Part shown: one piece after another, positions 12,125 to 24,261 of the stretch | How the letters are laid out: each line of letters opens with the position of its first letter | Position numbering within the stretch: position 1 is the stretch's first letter | Assembly (NCBI GenBank): GCA_024663395.1 | Contig: JANFAH010000062.1 | Span: 248,001-312,000, forward strand | Source: Pisolithus tinctorius | Lineage: Eukaryota; Basidiomycota; Agaricomycetes; Boletales; Pisolithaceae | Direction: 5' to 3' | DNA: 64,000 nt | Position numbers and translations under genes: made by a program | The notes under the pieces: generated by a model | Databases searched by the model: none | What the model was told of the DNA's origin: nothing | What the model saw: only the letters and a program-made list of their open reading frames with translations

Positions 12125-12492
12125 CTTTACTGGGCAGCCGAGGCAAGTCTCAGCGAACGGTCAATAAACTATAATGCAGCTAGTGCGCACCGCAGTGATG
12201 AAGCCCCTGGTTGAATGGAAAACTCGCTGTCTGAATGAGGGAGACACAAGTAACCAGTGAACGGAATGGCACAACTATGAGAGAAAGTAATGGCCTAGTA
12301 GAGAACTGTCCGCCCTCCCCGTACCGTGTCGAGGACGTTGGCAAGACTAGGCGCTACATTCCAAGTAAATACGTACATACAGGTATACTTGGTACCAATT
12401 CTGGTCGGGTGCCGTTCCAATATCTGAGCCAGCCTGTGCATAACAAGTTCCTATTTTTTTAAAATTTCATACCTGACGACGGAAAGTCTGTT

Positions 12493-13759
12493 ATGGGGGA
12501 CGATAGTGCCGAGATAGGGCTGCTAAGCCTCGAACGCTCACAAAAACTGCACTGAAATCGAAACCCGATGTCGTCAAAAGCTGGAGCAGCTCGGACAAAC
12601 ACACCAGGTATCGAAATAGATGATATGTACGTTTACGCTTCAATCTATAGGCAACCCGTTCATCCAAGTAGCCGTCTTAACCGGTCTCGATACACGTTTG
12701 GTGAAAAGTTAATATTATCATTGTACACGGCAACTCAGAAGTTGAACCAGAGGTCCCTCATTTGGTTTCATCCACTCTACCTGTCGACTGAGCTCACGAA
12801 CGGGCCAGTATATATCGACCGTGCGTTATCAAAGATTGACGAAGTCACGAGTAGCCAGGAAGGTATCGTCGCAGAGAAGGGCTTGATGCCACGAGAGTAC
12901 TTCTATTTCAATGACTAGAAAGATTTGACTGACGTTGTTTCAGCCCTCAACCTGGGTAGATGGAGGTGTATATGGACATCTTGGGCATTTGAATGCGGCT
13001 GTTGCGCTCAAATCCTCGGATGCAGACTCTTGGGATACTGTACACATGGCCCTTGTCTGTTGTTCCCTTACTGACGTGCGAGTTGTATGCAGGCTCGTTT
13101 GGTCGAGACAGGAGCCAAGAAATTTACATGGGTTGCCGGTCTACTTTGGACAGCAGAGGTACGTCCATTGTCGCCTGTGATTCTATCCTTGCTGACAAGT
13201 CACTTTTAGACGGGATATACTCTGCAGTTGACCCTACTCCGCTTTCCAGTCCGTCCCTCCTTGCATCAACTTACGACGCTCTACATACCCCACTGCTTCA
13301 GCTTTTTACTGACACAAATTAGTCTTTCACTTCTCTCGTCAAGCGGTCAATGCACAAATGCACGTTTCATGCACTCTCTACCTATTCTGCTCTCGCGTCT
13401 TCCAAGGTTCAGTGGGGAGCCCTCTTGGCACGAAGAGGTGATCAAAGGAAGGACGCCGACGAACCAAGGGGTGGAACAAATGCAATCAAAGGTGTTATTC
13501 AAGAAGCTTTCCCGAGTTTTTGGCAGATTTGAAGTTGACCACCACCGGATAAGGAAAGGGTGGAGAATTGGATGTAGGATTGGCAGAAAGTATCTCCACC
13601 TTGTCTTGTGCTCCCGTATACTGAATGATTCCAAGATGATGTCATTACCACCATAATCAATGGTGCCGCCATCGTTTCGCGGACACGACAGCAAGGTGCC
13701 GTTGGTTGGTCTTCCTGTTGAACAATATATCCCATTTTCATACGAGCGTGCTTCTTAAG
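12493..13759 (+). pseudogene. Broken partial copy of EXO70
   Basis: It matches the EXO70 gene at 21,894-24,261 from the ATG through most of its exons, with about 80-100 bp of similar upstream sequence. Damage is plain. The first splice donor (GT in the intact copy after GAGCTG) reads CT here. About 325 bp are deleted inside the exon beginning LVETGAKK, joining CCAAGAAA to TTTACATGGGTTGCC. TAG replaces the serine codon at about 13,319. A second deletion removes the stretch between GGATTGGCAG and CTTGTGCTCCCGTA. Similarity stops at CTTCTTAAG (13,759), where an unrelated repeat begins. It lies head to head with HET-domain gene 2, 369 bp away. No functional exocyst subunit can come from it. Confidence 0.85.
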
Positions 13760-13764
13760 TCATA

Positions 13765-13882
13765 CTTCCTCGCCATTTCCGGGATTCGTCTTCCACTCTG
13801 AAATTATTTTTCTCCGCGACTGTTGTACCAGAATTTCAGAGACGTTCTACACTTCATGTTTCAGGAGGATATATGCAATGTA
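13765..13882 (+). repeat. Dispersed repeat, copy 2 (partner at 2.70-2.84 kb)
   Basis: Begins within a few bases of the point where similarity to EXO70 ends. It matches 2,720-2,830, including TTTTCTCC..GACTGT.GTACCAG and CAGAGA.GTTCTA.ACTTCATG. Read as MYQNFRDVLHFM, it could be the debris of a second gene. The position suggests that the EXO70 copy was cut off by recombination into this repeat. Confidence 0.45.
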
Positions 13883-14704
13883 GGTACCTCTCCAAGAGCA
13901 AGGTTCCCAACAGTTTTTGCAGCCGTGAATTTGAAAACTGGAGCTTCAAAGAAAGCATTCACGCCAGAGATTATTAGTGTTGCTTCAGAAGTTGGTTGCA
14001 TGCATGCTTGGATGTCATCTGTGGCCATGGCATCGTAAACAAGGTGACAAGTGCGATGGCCCTTCTCCCCTCCCCTCAGAAGTATGAATAATAATATACA
14101 GAGTTGCGAGGCCACGCAATCGTCAGTCCAGCGCCCAGCGGTGCTAATCTGACAACATACCCTAGCCATCATGTGGATAAACATTTCGTAGCGTTTGTCT
14201 GTGTCATCTGCACGCTTTCCCAACCATTCCCCACTGGCAACTTGGCAAGCCTGAATAGTTGGCAAGGTTGTTGAGGATAGCATTTCCGTTGTTCACACCG
14301 CAACATGAATATCGTGCTCCACCTCTGTTAGACTAGGCTTGGGAGGTCTTGGGTACTTGTCGTGTTCAACCGAGGGATGTTCTGTTCGACATGGAGAACT
14401 ACGCCATCCCAAGCAGCCACGAAGAGTTACAATCGCCGACTTTGGTAAAGCCAAAGCGAGGTTCGATGATGGAAAAGATGGAAACACGGAGTAGGAATAT
14501 GTCAAGATGACACCCATGAGCCTCTAAGCTGTCGCGCATTGATGGCCAACTGTCTAAATGTTTGCCAAGAAAAATCCATTCCGGAAGGCTAGTAAGCGGT
14601 TAGTATAACTACAAGGCACGACGACAGGGATGACAGGCAAGCGACGCGACAATAAACTACAACTGCACAAAGGATCAGGTAAAAGTCAAACAGAAACAGG
14701 GGTC
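13883..14704. other. Intergenic stretch, nothing recognised
   Basis: Only short frames lie here, on both strands and without domains. The right part is downstream of the GTPase stop at 14,705 and should contain its 3' UTR. Confidence 0.4.
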
Positions 14705-16860
14705 TCAAGAGGTTTGCAAGCTATTGGCGTCGATATGCCACCCTTCATCTCTCTCCAGGTCAACTGCGTCCATGGCCAGCCCGAGCACTCTGGACACGTT
14801 GGCGTCCATATCATCGGAAGAGAGGAAAGATGCAATCTTCTCGAGTATCACATCACGATCTCTGATCCGATGTCCGAAATCCCTAATAATCCTGTGAACG
14901 ACCTGCATCCGTTCCGATGCAGAGTAAACTGTGAAAGCAAGCTTAATTGCAGTGCGGGTAAGCTTCTTTCCCTTCATGTTGGCCGTCAGTGCAAACAATA
15001 TCTCCAGAATGCTTGTCAAATCCGCAATATAAGCCACAAATTGGCGAGCAGCATATTGCCTGAAAAGGTGAGAGTCATTTGACGTTTCTGAAGACTGAAC
15101 ATTGCGAACTACTACGTACAGTCGCATGTATAACTTTAGGAGGGCAATCGGCAGGGCAAAAGTTGCGAATAAAGGGACGACATACAGCAAACGAGCAGAG
15201 TCCATTAAGCTACAGCGACTTTCATTGAACGTGTCACTCAAGAGTTTACACGGCAGTACTTACATGACTAATTCGTAAGCAGTATTCATGATTGACGCGG
15301 GCCGGCTATTAACGTCCCCAGCCATTTTCATCATGAATTCTCGAAATTCATTGCTGTACAGATACTGTAAGGGAGATGTCAGTTCATAGTAGTGGTACTG
15401 ACTGGCAATGTCGCAATACTCACTCCAGAAGTGTCACAGAAATTCCACACTAACACGATGTCAGTGTGTATGTCACGAAGACAGTCCGAGAACTTGACAT
15501 TCCGGAGACCAGTACAGACATCCAATGCCCTCTGGCATCCTTTTCAGGGTGTGAGAGTTCTCTAATGTATCGCTTCATTGCCAAGGACTGACTTTGATTC
15601 CCGATGCTGCACACAACAGAATTCAGAACATGGCACGACTACAACGAATGAGACTTACTGGACCGAAAACTTTGCCTTCAAGCTAGGCACCATTCTTTGC
15701 GCCATGGCGGCCGCCAGAAGTACTGGTGACAGTGTACTCAGCTGAGGTGTGAAGCTCTCAGATATTTTGTCGTAAGTGAGACTTATCAATTCTTCGTGCC
15801 CTTGCTCATGAGCGGGTTGTGCTAGTAGTATTCAGGATGCATATTATAAGGAATGTTAGTGAACAACACCCACAACTGACTGCAACATATGGAATGTTCA
15901 TGCCTCCCATGAAGTCCTGAATTGGCTGGATACAATACCTTTGCAGGTATAGTTTTGCTTCTGCTTCAGAATCCCCATCATGACTTCTCTGCATATATCC
16001 TACTAGCCTGTCATATTTCGTGAATATGACGATGATAGGGACTGACGGCAGTCATTACACTGGAAACACGGCAGGGGGATATTTGCTCACTATTCCCAAG
16101 GACCGCCTTCACATCGTCCAAGAATACTTCTGGGCCCTCTTCAAATACAGGTTCATCGTTTTCTGCAATGGGTACTTGGACACACAACCTGTCACACCGG
16201 CTCACTTGCACAAACTTTTAATGCAGCAGTTTCAGGGAAACTTACCAGACTGCATGAAGTTGGTCTTTAATGTGTGACATCCTCTTCCTGTTCGCAATGA
16301 ACGCCTTCACGGTATCATAATTGTTACCTTCACACAGTTCGTAGCTGTGTAAAATGAATCGCTCGTTCTGTGGAGAACTGAGTTCTTCCTCGATATCTCC
16401 TTGCCCCTGTTGAACACTTCTGAGGTACTATGCTGTTCTTCAATGATAGACAGGATGCCAATTTTCGATCACTCAACTGCAGTTTCCACACCAAAAATTC
16501 GACTAATCAAAGAAGACTTCCCAACACCAAACTGCAAGATATCGTTGCTGAAATCCACTGGGTGACACATGTGTTTAAGTTACCTTTCCAATTATCAAAA
16601 CTCGAAAACTGTAGCATGTGTGAGACAACCAAGTGGAAGTCCGAAGTGAAACTTGGCACCTACCAAGGACACTGTCTGATATTTTCCTTGATGAATTCCT
16701 CAGTAGTTGTGTTTAGAATCGCTTGATTACGTGGGGTGGATATGGTTTCGAAGAGGACTCCTAGTGTTACAGATAAAACACCGAGTTTCAGGAGTACCTT
16801 GCCGCCTTTCCTCTGAGATTCTGTGCATGTTTCAGAAGTAGTTGAAGAAATGTCACGCAA
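14705..16860 (-). CDS. Fungal P-loop GTPase-like protein (G domain, HSR1/AIG1-like)
   Basis: A P-loop protein of a type expanded in mushroom-forming fungi; its cell role is not established. Reading down the minus strand, exons join as TTTEEFIKENIRQCPC, FRVLIIGK, then FGVGKSSLISRIFGVE (near 16,500). The Walker A motif is thus interrupted by an intron directly after its first GK. Further on are SSPQNERFILH, KRMSHIKDQLHAVW and the G4-like TKYD in VFTKYDRLV (near 16,015). The usual G3 sequence after FILH (HDSxG in relatives as I recall them) reads HSYEL, so the DxxG aspartate seems to be missing. The C-terminal exon (15,241-14,705) contains a hydrophobic pair of segments (LLYVVPLFATFALPIALL), then a helical region ending DANSLQTS. 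The start is uncertain: 16,860 is the first ATG of the leading open exon, but frames continue to about 17,161. The gene is divergent from HET-domain gene 3. Confidence 0.7.
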
Positions 16861-17564
16861 TGGGTGTAGAAAAAAGTACTTTTCCCTTGCAGTCTGGACA
16901 GGACCTGGCCAGAGCTGATCATGAGGGTGTCGGAGGCTGTTTCAGATGAAAAGCCAAAGCGCGACTTCCTTGGGTGCACTGAGAGAGAAAGGTGTTCGGT
17001 TGCAAACAACCTATCATATGTGAGTCAAAGACATGAGACGCTGCGTTGACGAATGTGGTGTCGAAGCGAAACTGACAGTGGCTCATGGAAGACTTGCGCA
17101 AAAGTACCTCTTCCTCGTCGGGGGATACAGTATCGAACATCATTGAGGATGAGCTCGACAAATTCTATGTCTTCTGCATCCCGTATCCTGATATCTGCTC
17201 ATACAAATTTGACGTAAATAGATTAGCCTTGTCGAGATCATAACCGAAGGTCTCAAAAGCCATACAGGATAGTCGTGGAGGCAAAACCATGGTAGCAGTT
17301 GAGGACGGCCTACGCGCTTACACCAAATGCATGAGCCTCGTAGAACACGTGGACCCGTTGCCTTCCTGCTCCCACCTTCAAACGCCGACCGGAATTCGGA
17401 TACTACCATCGGAGAGCTACCGTTCTGTTAACCTGACCAGACATCGTCTTCCCCCGATCACTCTGGGAATCGAGTGTCAGATAAGTGCAAATTCACGGTC
17501 CAGAGTGTACGCACACGTTTTATAACCGTGCACCCATGTTATAATGTCTTTGTTTTATAGGAAG
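16861..17564. other. Divergent intergenic region between GTPase (-) and HET gene 3 (+)
   Basis: It probably contains both promoters and possibly a further 5' exon of the GTPase: the minus-strand frames 16,919-17,161 and 16,788-17,009 are serine- and charge-rich but have no domain. An in-frame ATG at 17,544 precedes the ATG at 17,565. The sequence just before the latter ends TTTTATAG, which resembles a splice acceptor. Confidence 0.35.
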
Positions 17565-20500
17565 ATGCGATTGTTGAATGTGGAAGCCTTTCTCAACAGG
17601 GAGATGGATATTGGGCGAACAATACCCATAACTAGGGTGTTGGAGGAACGAGACGATGCGACCACAGCTTATGCGATATTGTCCCATCGCTGGGGGGATG
17701 AAGTAAATTACAAAGAGATAAACGAACTGACGAGGATGGGTGAAGAAGAGAGAGAGAAAATTAGGGCGCGTAAAGGCTACAAGAAGATCCTAGGGAGTTG
17801 CAGGCAGACCATGAAGGACAGCCTCCAATGGCTGTGGGTAGACACTTGCTGCATCGACAAGAAGAGCAGCTCGGAGCTATCTGAAGCCATCAATTCCATG
17901 TTCCGGTGGTACGAGAACTCGGCCAAGTGCTATGCATACTTCCATGACGTCGACAGCCCCATTTTTGTCACTGAACCTGACCATAGGCAATTTAACAACT
18001 CTAATGGTTGGCCAGAGTGGTTCTCACGCGGCTGGACACTCCAGGAGTTGATAGCACCAAGGGACGTTCAGTTTTTTAACGAGCATTGGGTGCCCATAGG
18101 AAGCAAGCGTAACCTGGCAGATACTTTGGAGAAAATTACACGCATTCCACAGGCTGTTTTGATAAACGGTCTGGCTTCAGGTGTCCGCAGTGCGGCCCAG
18201 GTGATGTCATGGGCCGCAGACCGAAAGACAACCCGGGTGGAGGACCGGGCATATTCATTGATGGGGTTATTTGGAGTGCATATGCCAATGTTGTACGGGG
18301 AAGGGAAGAGCGCCTTTCATCGTCTCCAGCTAGAAATCGTCCGGTCATCCAATGACCATAGCATCTTCGCATGGGACCCAAAAGGAAGGATTCGGCGATC
18401 TGGTAGCATTTTGGCCGATGACCCAAGCTACTTTCGCGATTGTAATGGCATTTGGAGCATAAAACCAGATTGGTTCGTGCCACGGTTCAAGTCTCGCTTG
18501 CAAGATCATCTGCCAGCGGTCAGGCGTGTTATGCCTGCAAATCTAATTCAATCCATTCTTTTGACGCTGCTTGGACAATCTCTTGTCAGAGAGCTGAGCA
18601 CATTTTCTATCACCAACGGTGGCATACAAATATCATTGCCCCTTGCACCTTATCCCAACTCTTCGTCCCTTTTTAGGGCCACACTGAGATGTAAAATGGA
18701 TATAGCGGCACCTCTGATGACGATTGACTTGTTATCCAACTCCACCGTCTATTACAGGTTCTTCGGTGCAACGGGAGAACCCACGGTCTTTCCCCGCATC
18801 AAACAACTTTTTCTTTCTTGCGATCAAGACGAGTCACGCCACAGTCTCACACTTGACGATAGGACCATTTCTTACTACGGGTTCACCCGCTGCGGCACCT
18901 TCCCGCGCAGTATTTCAGGAAACTCCGTAAAGCTGTCGCTTTCGAACGATTTAATCGTCATAATCTATGCTAACGACAACGCTAACGTTCGCTTTGCGGT
19001 CGGACTTGGCTACTACCTTAGAAACGCATGGGTCCATTCTGCCTATGACGAAACCCGGGCCCAAACTTGTACACCATGGGAAGATTATGCCAAGCGAGTA
19101 TATGATTGGATGTGGACTAAGCAGGCAGATCTTGCCCGTAGTATGCCAAGCCGCGGTACTACTACCGATACCAGTTCCGATAGTGTGAGCTTCATAAAGC
19201 ACACCCGCCTTCCCCGATCAATCTGGGCCGTGAGGACCATGTGGGGCGACTGGCCCAGCGGCAATTGTACGGTCACCATTGATGTTGCGCACTGCGCTGG
19301 TTGCTGTAACGGTCCCCTTGAGTGGAAAACGTTGGTTGTTAGTATGTTTTCTGTCGTCCTGAACAACCTTTGATATGCATGTCACCACAGAATGATTGGG
19401 ACGGCCTTGACACCCCGGGACCTATGCAAATGGCTGGTCCTCTCTCGCCGAAGTATGTGTTGTACCTGGATGGGACCTATGTGCAGTTTCTTAAGTCCAC
19501 CCATATTGGAATTATGGTAAGTAGTAATATATCCCTGCAAATGGTTTCCGTAATTTACATGGTGCAAACAGCTGGGTGATTACGGCCATTTCGATTCGAC
19601 CTTCAAGCGTGACGGCAACATCTTTCAGGACCTTGAGTCGCTGGCCGAAGTCCTCTGCGTTGATCCTACAGATCCGGCTTATCGCCCAGTGCAGCGTAGT
19701 GTTTCTGGTGGAAATGCTACGACAAAAGAAGGGGACACGGTGATCGCACGAGCTTCTGGCGATAGTTCTTCTAGATTAATTCTACGTCAACCCATTGGCC
19801 TGTCGCTTCCAAACAATCAACCACTGGTGTCATTGCTGAAGGCCTTATCTACTCGCCTTACCAACAAATGTCTCGTGACGTCGGTCGTGCGTTGCGCAGT
19901 GCAACCCGGACAAACTGTTACACGTCTTTGTTACTTTTCGACACCTCAAGTTTGGCATGCGGTTGCACCCAACGAGGGGCGGCTGGCACGGTTCAAAGAA
20001 ATTAGGTGTGACTTTTGCGGGTGTTATCGAAAGATGGTTGACTTCACGCTTCCATCGTAGAGAACAGTTTTACATCTTGCTGAACTGGGTACGTTTATCC
20101 TCTAGTCATTTCGCACACTCCTAAATGTTACCCAGCGTCAGCCTGCCACATCAACAAGTTCTAGTCGGTCTCTGGTATGCATAACGCTCTGATTGCAGGA
20201 CTATACTCACAAGTTGACAACCAGAGTGGTAAAATGATAAATGGGGCAATCAAATACTTCTCAGACTTGTTTGGGATTGAGAATTTCAAAAACTATGTAT
20301 GAGAATGTGCTTTTTGTGACCGCTAATGATGAGATTATCCTGTCCTGAAAACTAGGTTGGAAAGACAACGTTTTTCAACAGACTCTCTAGCCTAGACGTA
20401 GGATCTCCCACCCAGTCGCCCGAAGGTAAGTTTGACGTAGTTTTTACTCTCCGTACTCCATGATTTCAGAAGACGTCCCTAATTCATCAGGTTCTCAACC

Positions 20501-21420
20501 GAAATTATCAAACAGTCCTTCCTCAATGGCCCCCGGACCATCTGTGGAAAGAGAAGAACCCGAGGTAGCGCAGAATTCCTCTATCAATGCCTTAGTGAGG
20601 ACACTGCGTAGAAGGATGGACAAAGCAAATACGAGACATAAAAATCGAATGCAAGAAGTGAAGCGTGAGCTCGGCGCCATATCCCAGACGCTCGGAATTA
20701 GGGCATGTGCCTCTGCCCTTGATAAAAGCGAATGACACTAATCTTGACGACCGCTAGCTTCTCGAAGAAATGTCGGCGGTCTACGCAGGAGCGTATGATA
20801 TCCTCTACCCGTTGTGAGCATTCACCTGACCCCTATGCTACATTGCCATGTCCTCATGGATCTAGGCACGATAACTTGGATAGACGCTACTTCGAGTATG
20901 ACACCTCCAAACCACTTACCGAGTTTGTTGGTAGCCTTGACCCACAGGCGGACGTCTCCGGACACGACGGTATTCAGAGTATGGTGCGAGAGATTAAGAG
21001 TCTCCAAGCAGTACTTGATGTTACGACGGATATCGATGAAAGATGCGCCCTTGAAGAAGATATCACGGGAAAAGTGAGGTTTGGCCCACGTTCACTGGCT
21101 TCTGAACTTCTATCTTGTTAGATCTTATGGACCTGTCATTGCGGACTTCGCGTTTCAGTAGGACATATACCTGCCAAGGCAAGCTAATGGAATTGGTCAG
21201 TCTGCGATCGTTTCCTGACCTTAATCAGGTGCTATACAGTATTCTGAAAGAGGACAAGGTGTACGACGTGATGAATCGCATCTCTGTAAGTGACTTTACA
21301 TGCACATGAACCGAATGCACTGAATCATAGCACGTCAAGTTCTTGGAAGAGATCTCCGAAGTATTTAAAGACGCGCTAGCTGCACTACCAAGTGATGATC
21401 ACACTCATTTGCGACGGTGA
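17565..21420 (+). CDS. HET-domain protein 3
   Basis: The start at 17,565 (MRLLNVEAF) was chosen because it aligns with the starts of the other two HET genes; the ATG at 17,544 would add seven residues. Exon 1 carries YAILSHRWGDE, WLWVDTCCIDK, WPEWFSRGWTLQEL and WAADRKTTRVEDRAYSLMGL, then YYGFTRCGTFPR and AHCAGCC. Exon 2 is 19,391-19,516. Exon 3 starts at 19,572 with LGDYGHFDSTF and contains LRQPIGLSLPNNQP. Later exons hold YFSDLFGIENFKN, VGKTTFFNRLSSL, a long charged helix (NALVRTLRRRMDKANTRH), DIDERCALEEDITGK and HVKFLEEISEVFKDAL with TGA at 21,418-21,420. Two joins fail on phase: near 20,705, where no GT donor fits and the open frame stops at 20,735, and near 21,122-21,190, where the frame must change. 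The full tail may therefore be lost or alternatively spliced. EXO70 follows on the same strand after about 470 bp. Confidence 0.75.
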
Positions 21421-21893
21421 GGGTGGCGATTTAACTTGAGCATTGTGACCAATGCTGAACATCCCAGTATCATGGCCGACGCGGAGGCAGGTACGTCAAA
21501 ACATCAGCAGCTCCTCGACGCACGGACACAGGAACTGGGGACACCGGGAGCCACCTGCGAGGGATAAACCTCAAATTCAGCTTGGTACCTGGAACAAGGG
21601 TTAGTATTTTTCGCTGTATAACCCTCACATATTGGCCTTCCTGTACACCGAGGCGAGGGTAACCCACAGCAGTACATGGTATGACCGGGCACGTCCGCAT
21701 TTTGTATGTACAGTATAAATGGGCATGGCGGTAGTACAGTAAGTTCATAGTAAGCCATGTGCACTACCAAATCTATTTCTACTATCTCAGCCACCTAGTC
21801 CATACGGGTGCCAGTTTATCAAATGTTCCAATCTAACCAAGCCGCTGCGTAACAGCTCCATACTTTTTCATAATCAACGACGAAAGGTCTGTT

Positions 21894-24261
21894 ATGGAGG
21901 ACGATAGTGCCGAGATAGAGCTGGTAAGCCTCAAACGCTCACAAAAACCGCGTTGAAATCGAGACCCGATGTCGCCAAAAGCTGGAGCAGAACCTGAACA
22001 AAACACACCAGATATCGAAACGGATGATATGTACGTTTGCCCTTCAATCCATAGGCCAACCCGTTCATCCAAATAGCCATCTTAACCGGTCTTGATACAC
22101 GTTTGGTGAAGTTGGAAAAGTCGATATTACCGTTGTACACTGCAACCCAGAAGTTGAACCAGAGGTCACTCAGTTAGTTTCACCTACTTTACTTGTCGAC
22201 TAAGCTCACGAATGTGCGAGTAGATATCGACCGTGCACTATCAAAGATCGACGAAGTCGCGAGTAGCCAGGAGGGTATCGCCGTGGAGGAGGGCTTGATA
22301 CTACGAGGGTACTTATATTTCAACGACTAGAAAGATTCGACTGACACTGTTTCAGCCCTCAACCTGGGCAGGTGGAGGTGTATATGGACACCCTCGGGCG
22401 TTTGAATGCAGCTATTGCGTTTAAATCCTCGGATGCAGACTCTTGGGATACTGTATACTTGGCCCTCGTCCGCTGTGTCCTTACTGACGTGCGAGCTGTT
22501 TGTAGGCTCGTTTGGTCGAAACAGGAGCCAAGAAACTTACCCAATTGTACACGAAACTCGTCGCAGAAGGATCATCCGGTTCTCCGCCTATCGCGGGACT
22601 TGATTTTACCCCAGTCATGTTTCCTCCCTCGCTACTGGCGTCCTTGAAACCCCTTGTCGCATTTCTGCGCACTTTGCCTGTGCCGTCCACGCATCCCTCA
22701 CATCCGGCATCTCAGACTATTCTGGCAACTTTGAAGGAGGCACAGCGGGGATACGCTGATATGCGCGGGACCTGGAATCGTAAAGCTCTAGAAACCAATG
22801 CGAAGCGCGTCGTAGATCGCGCAGAGACCCTCGATGGTGTCGTGGCTGGCAAGGAATTTGGTACATGGGTTGCCAATCTACTTCGGACAGCAGAGGTATG
22901 TCCATTCATGCCTGTTATTCCACCCTCATTGATGAGTCACTTTTAGACAGAATATACTTTGCTAGTCGACCTTGCTCCGCTTTCCAGCCCTTCCCTCCTC
23001 GCATCAACTTATGACACTCTACTTACCCCACTGCTTCAGCTTTTTACTGACACAAATTCGTCCTTCACTTCTCTTGTCAAGCGGTCATTGCACAAATACA
23101 CGTTCCATGCACTCTCTACCTATTCTGCTCTTGCATCTTCCCAGGTTCAGTGGGAAACCCTCCTGGCACGAAGAGGTGAAGGAAGGAAGGACGCCAATGA
23201 ACTAAGGGATGGAACAAATGCAATCAGAGGTGTTTGTTTAAGAAGCTTTCCCGAGTTTTTGGCAGATCTGAAGATGGCCGCCACCGGATCAGGGAAGGGT
23301 GGAGAATTGGGTGTAGGATTGGCAGATTTTGTTGTTTCGGTGAGTATTCCCACCCCGCACCTTACTCACTGAATGTTGAAAGAATTGTCTTAGGCAGTAC
23401 AGTATTTGGACAAGCTGCCCGAAGTGGAGAGAGCTGTGGGTTCTGCTCTCCACGCGTTGGGCGACGGGAACTGGAAGATGGGTGATGGCAAGCAGGTCGG
23501 AAAAGGACAAAGAGCAACAGTTGGCGAAGTGAGCGAGACAGTTCTCATCCAGCACTACGTCTGTACGTCTGTGCCCTGCCTTGTGCTTCCGTATGCTAAA
23601 TGGTTCCGAGATGACGTCATTACCACTACTATCAGCAGTGTCACTGCCGTTTCGCGGACACAACGGCGAGGTGCCTTCGGTTCGGTCTTCCTGTTGAATA
23701 ATATAACCTACTTCCACACGCGCGTACTTCTTAAGCCTGCGCACTCTGGACTCGCTGAGTATCTTTCTAAACCTACAACAGACGCACTGGCTTCTGCCTT
23801 CCGCACCGCCAAGGCTGGGTACTTCGAGGCCAATTACTCACCGCTGATGCAAGCGCTGAGCGAGGACAGAGAGAAAGAAAAGGTGGGAAGTAGTGCATGG
23901 AAGGCTGCAACAAAGGAGAAGTTTACGAGATTCTACGACCTCTTGGAAGAAGTGGGGGAAAGACATCGGATGGCGAAAGTTTTGGAAGAGGACGAAGAAG
24001 CGAGAAAGGCTGTTGGAGAAGAAGCGGTGAAGTTGGTAGTGCCAAGCTTGCAGCGGTTCACGCAAAAGCAGCGAGAAAAGGAATTCAGCAAAAGTCAGTA
24101 CCTCCTTATATGACAACTTTTTTTTTACACAACTCTATCGCGAACAGATCCGCAGAAGTGTACGTGCCCTCTTCTCCCAGTGGCGGTGTACTCACATTCC
24201 TCCAGACATTAAGCTTTCGGCGGAAGAAGTGGAGAAACAGATTCGCAGTTTCTACAAGTGA
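21894..24261 (+). CDS. EXO70: Exocyst complex component EXO70
   Basis: Subunit of the exocyst, which tethers secretory vesicles at growing hyphal tips; its C-terminal helical rods bind membrane phosphoinositide and Rho-type GTPases. Exons join as MEDDSAEIEL, LEQNLNKTHQISKRM, TRLVKLEKSILPLYTATQKL, DIDRALSKIDEVASSQEGI, PQPGQVEVYMDTLGRLNAAI, LVETGAKKLTQLYTKLVAEG (near 22,510), FHALSTYSALASSQVQWE, AVQYLDKLPEVERAVGSAL (near 23,400), RGAFGSVFLLNNITYFHTRV, WKAATKEKFTRFYDLLEEV, VVPSLQRFTQKQREKEFSK and a final exon ending EVEKQIRSFYK. These are the classic N-terminal and C-terminal Exo70 blocks, and length is near that of fungal homologues. One 48-nt intron near 23,562 is a multiple of three and stays open if retained. 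I see no break. A degraded copy lies at 12,493-13,759. Confidence 0.9.
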
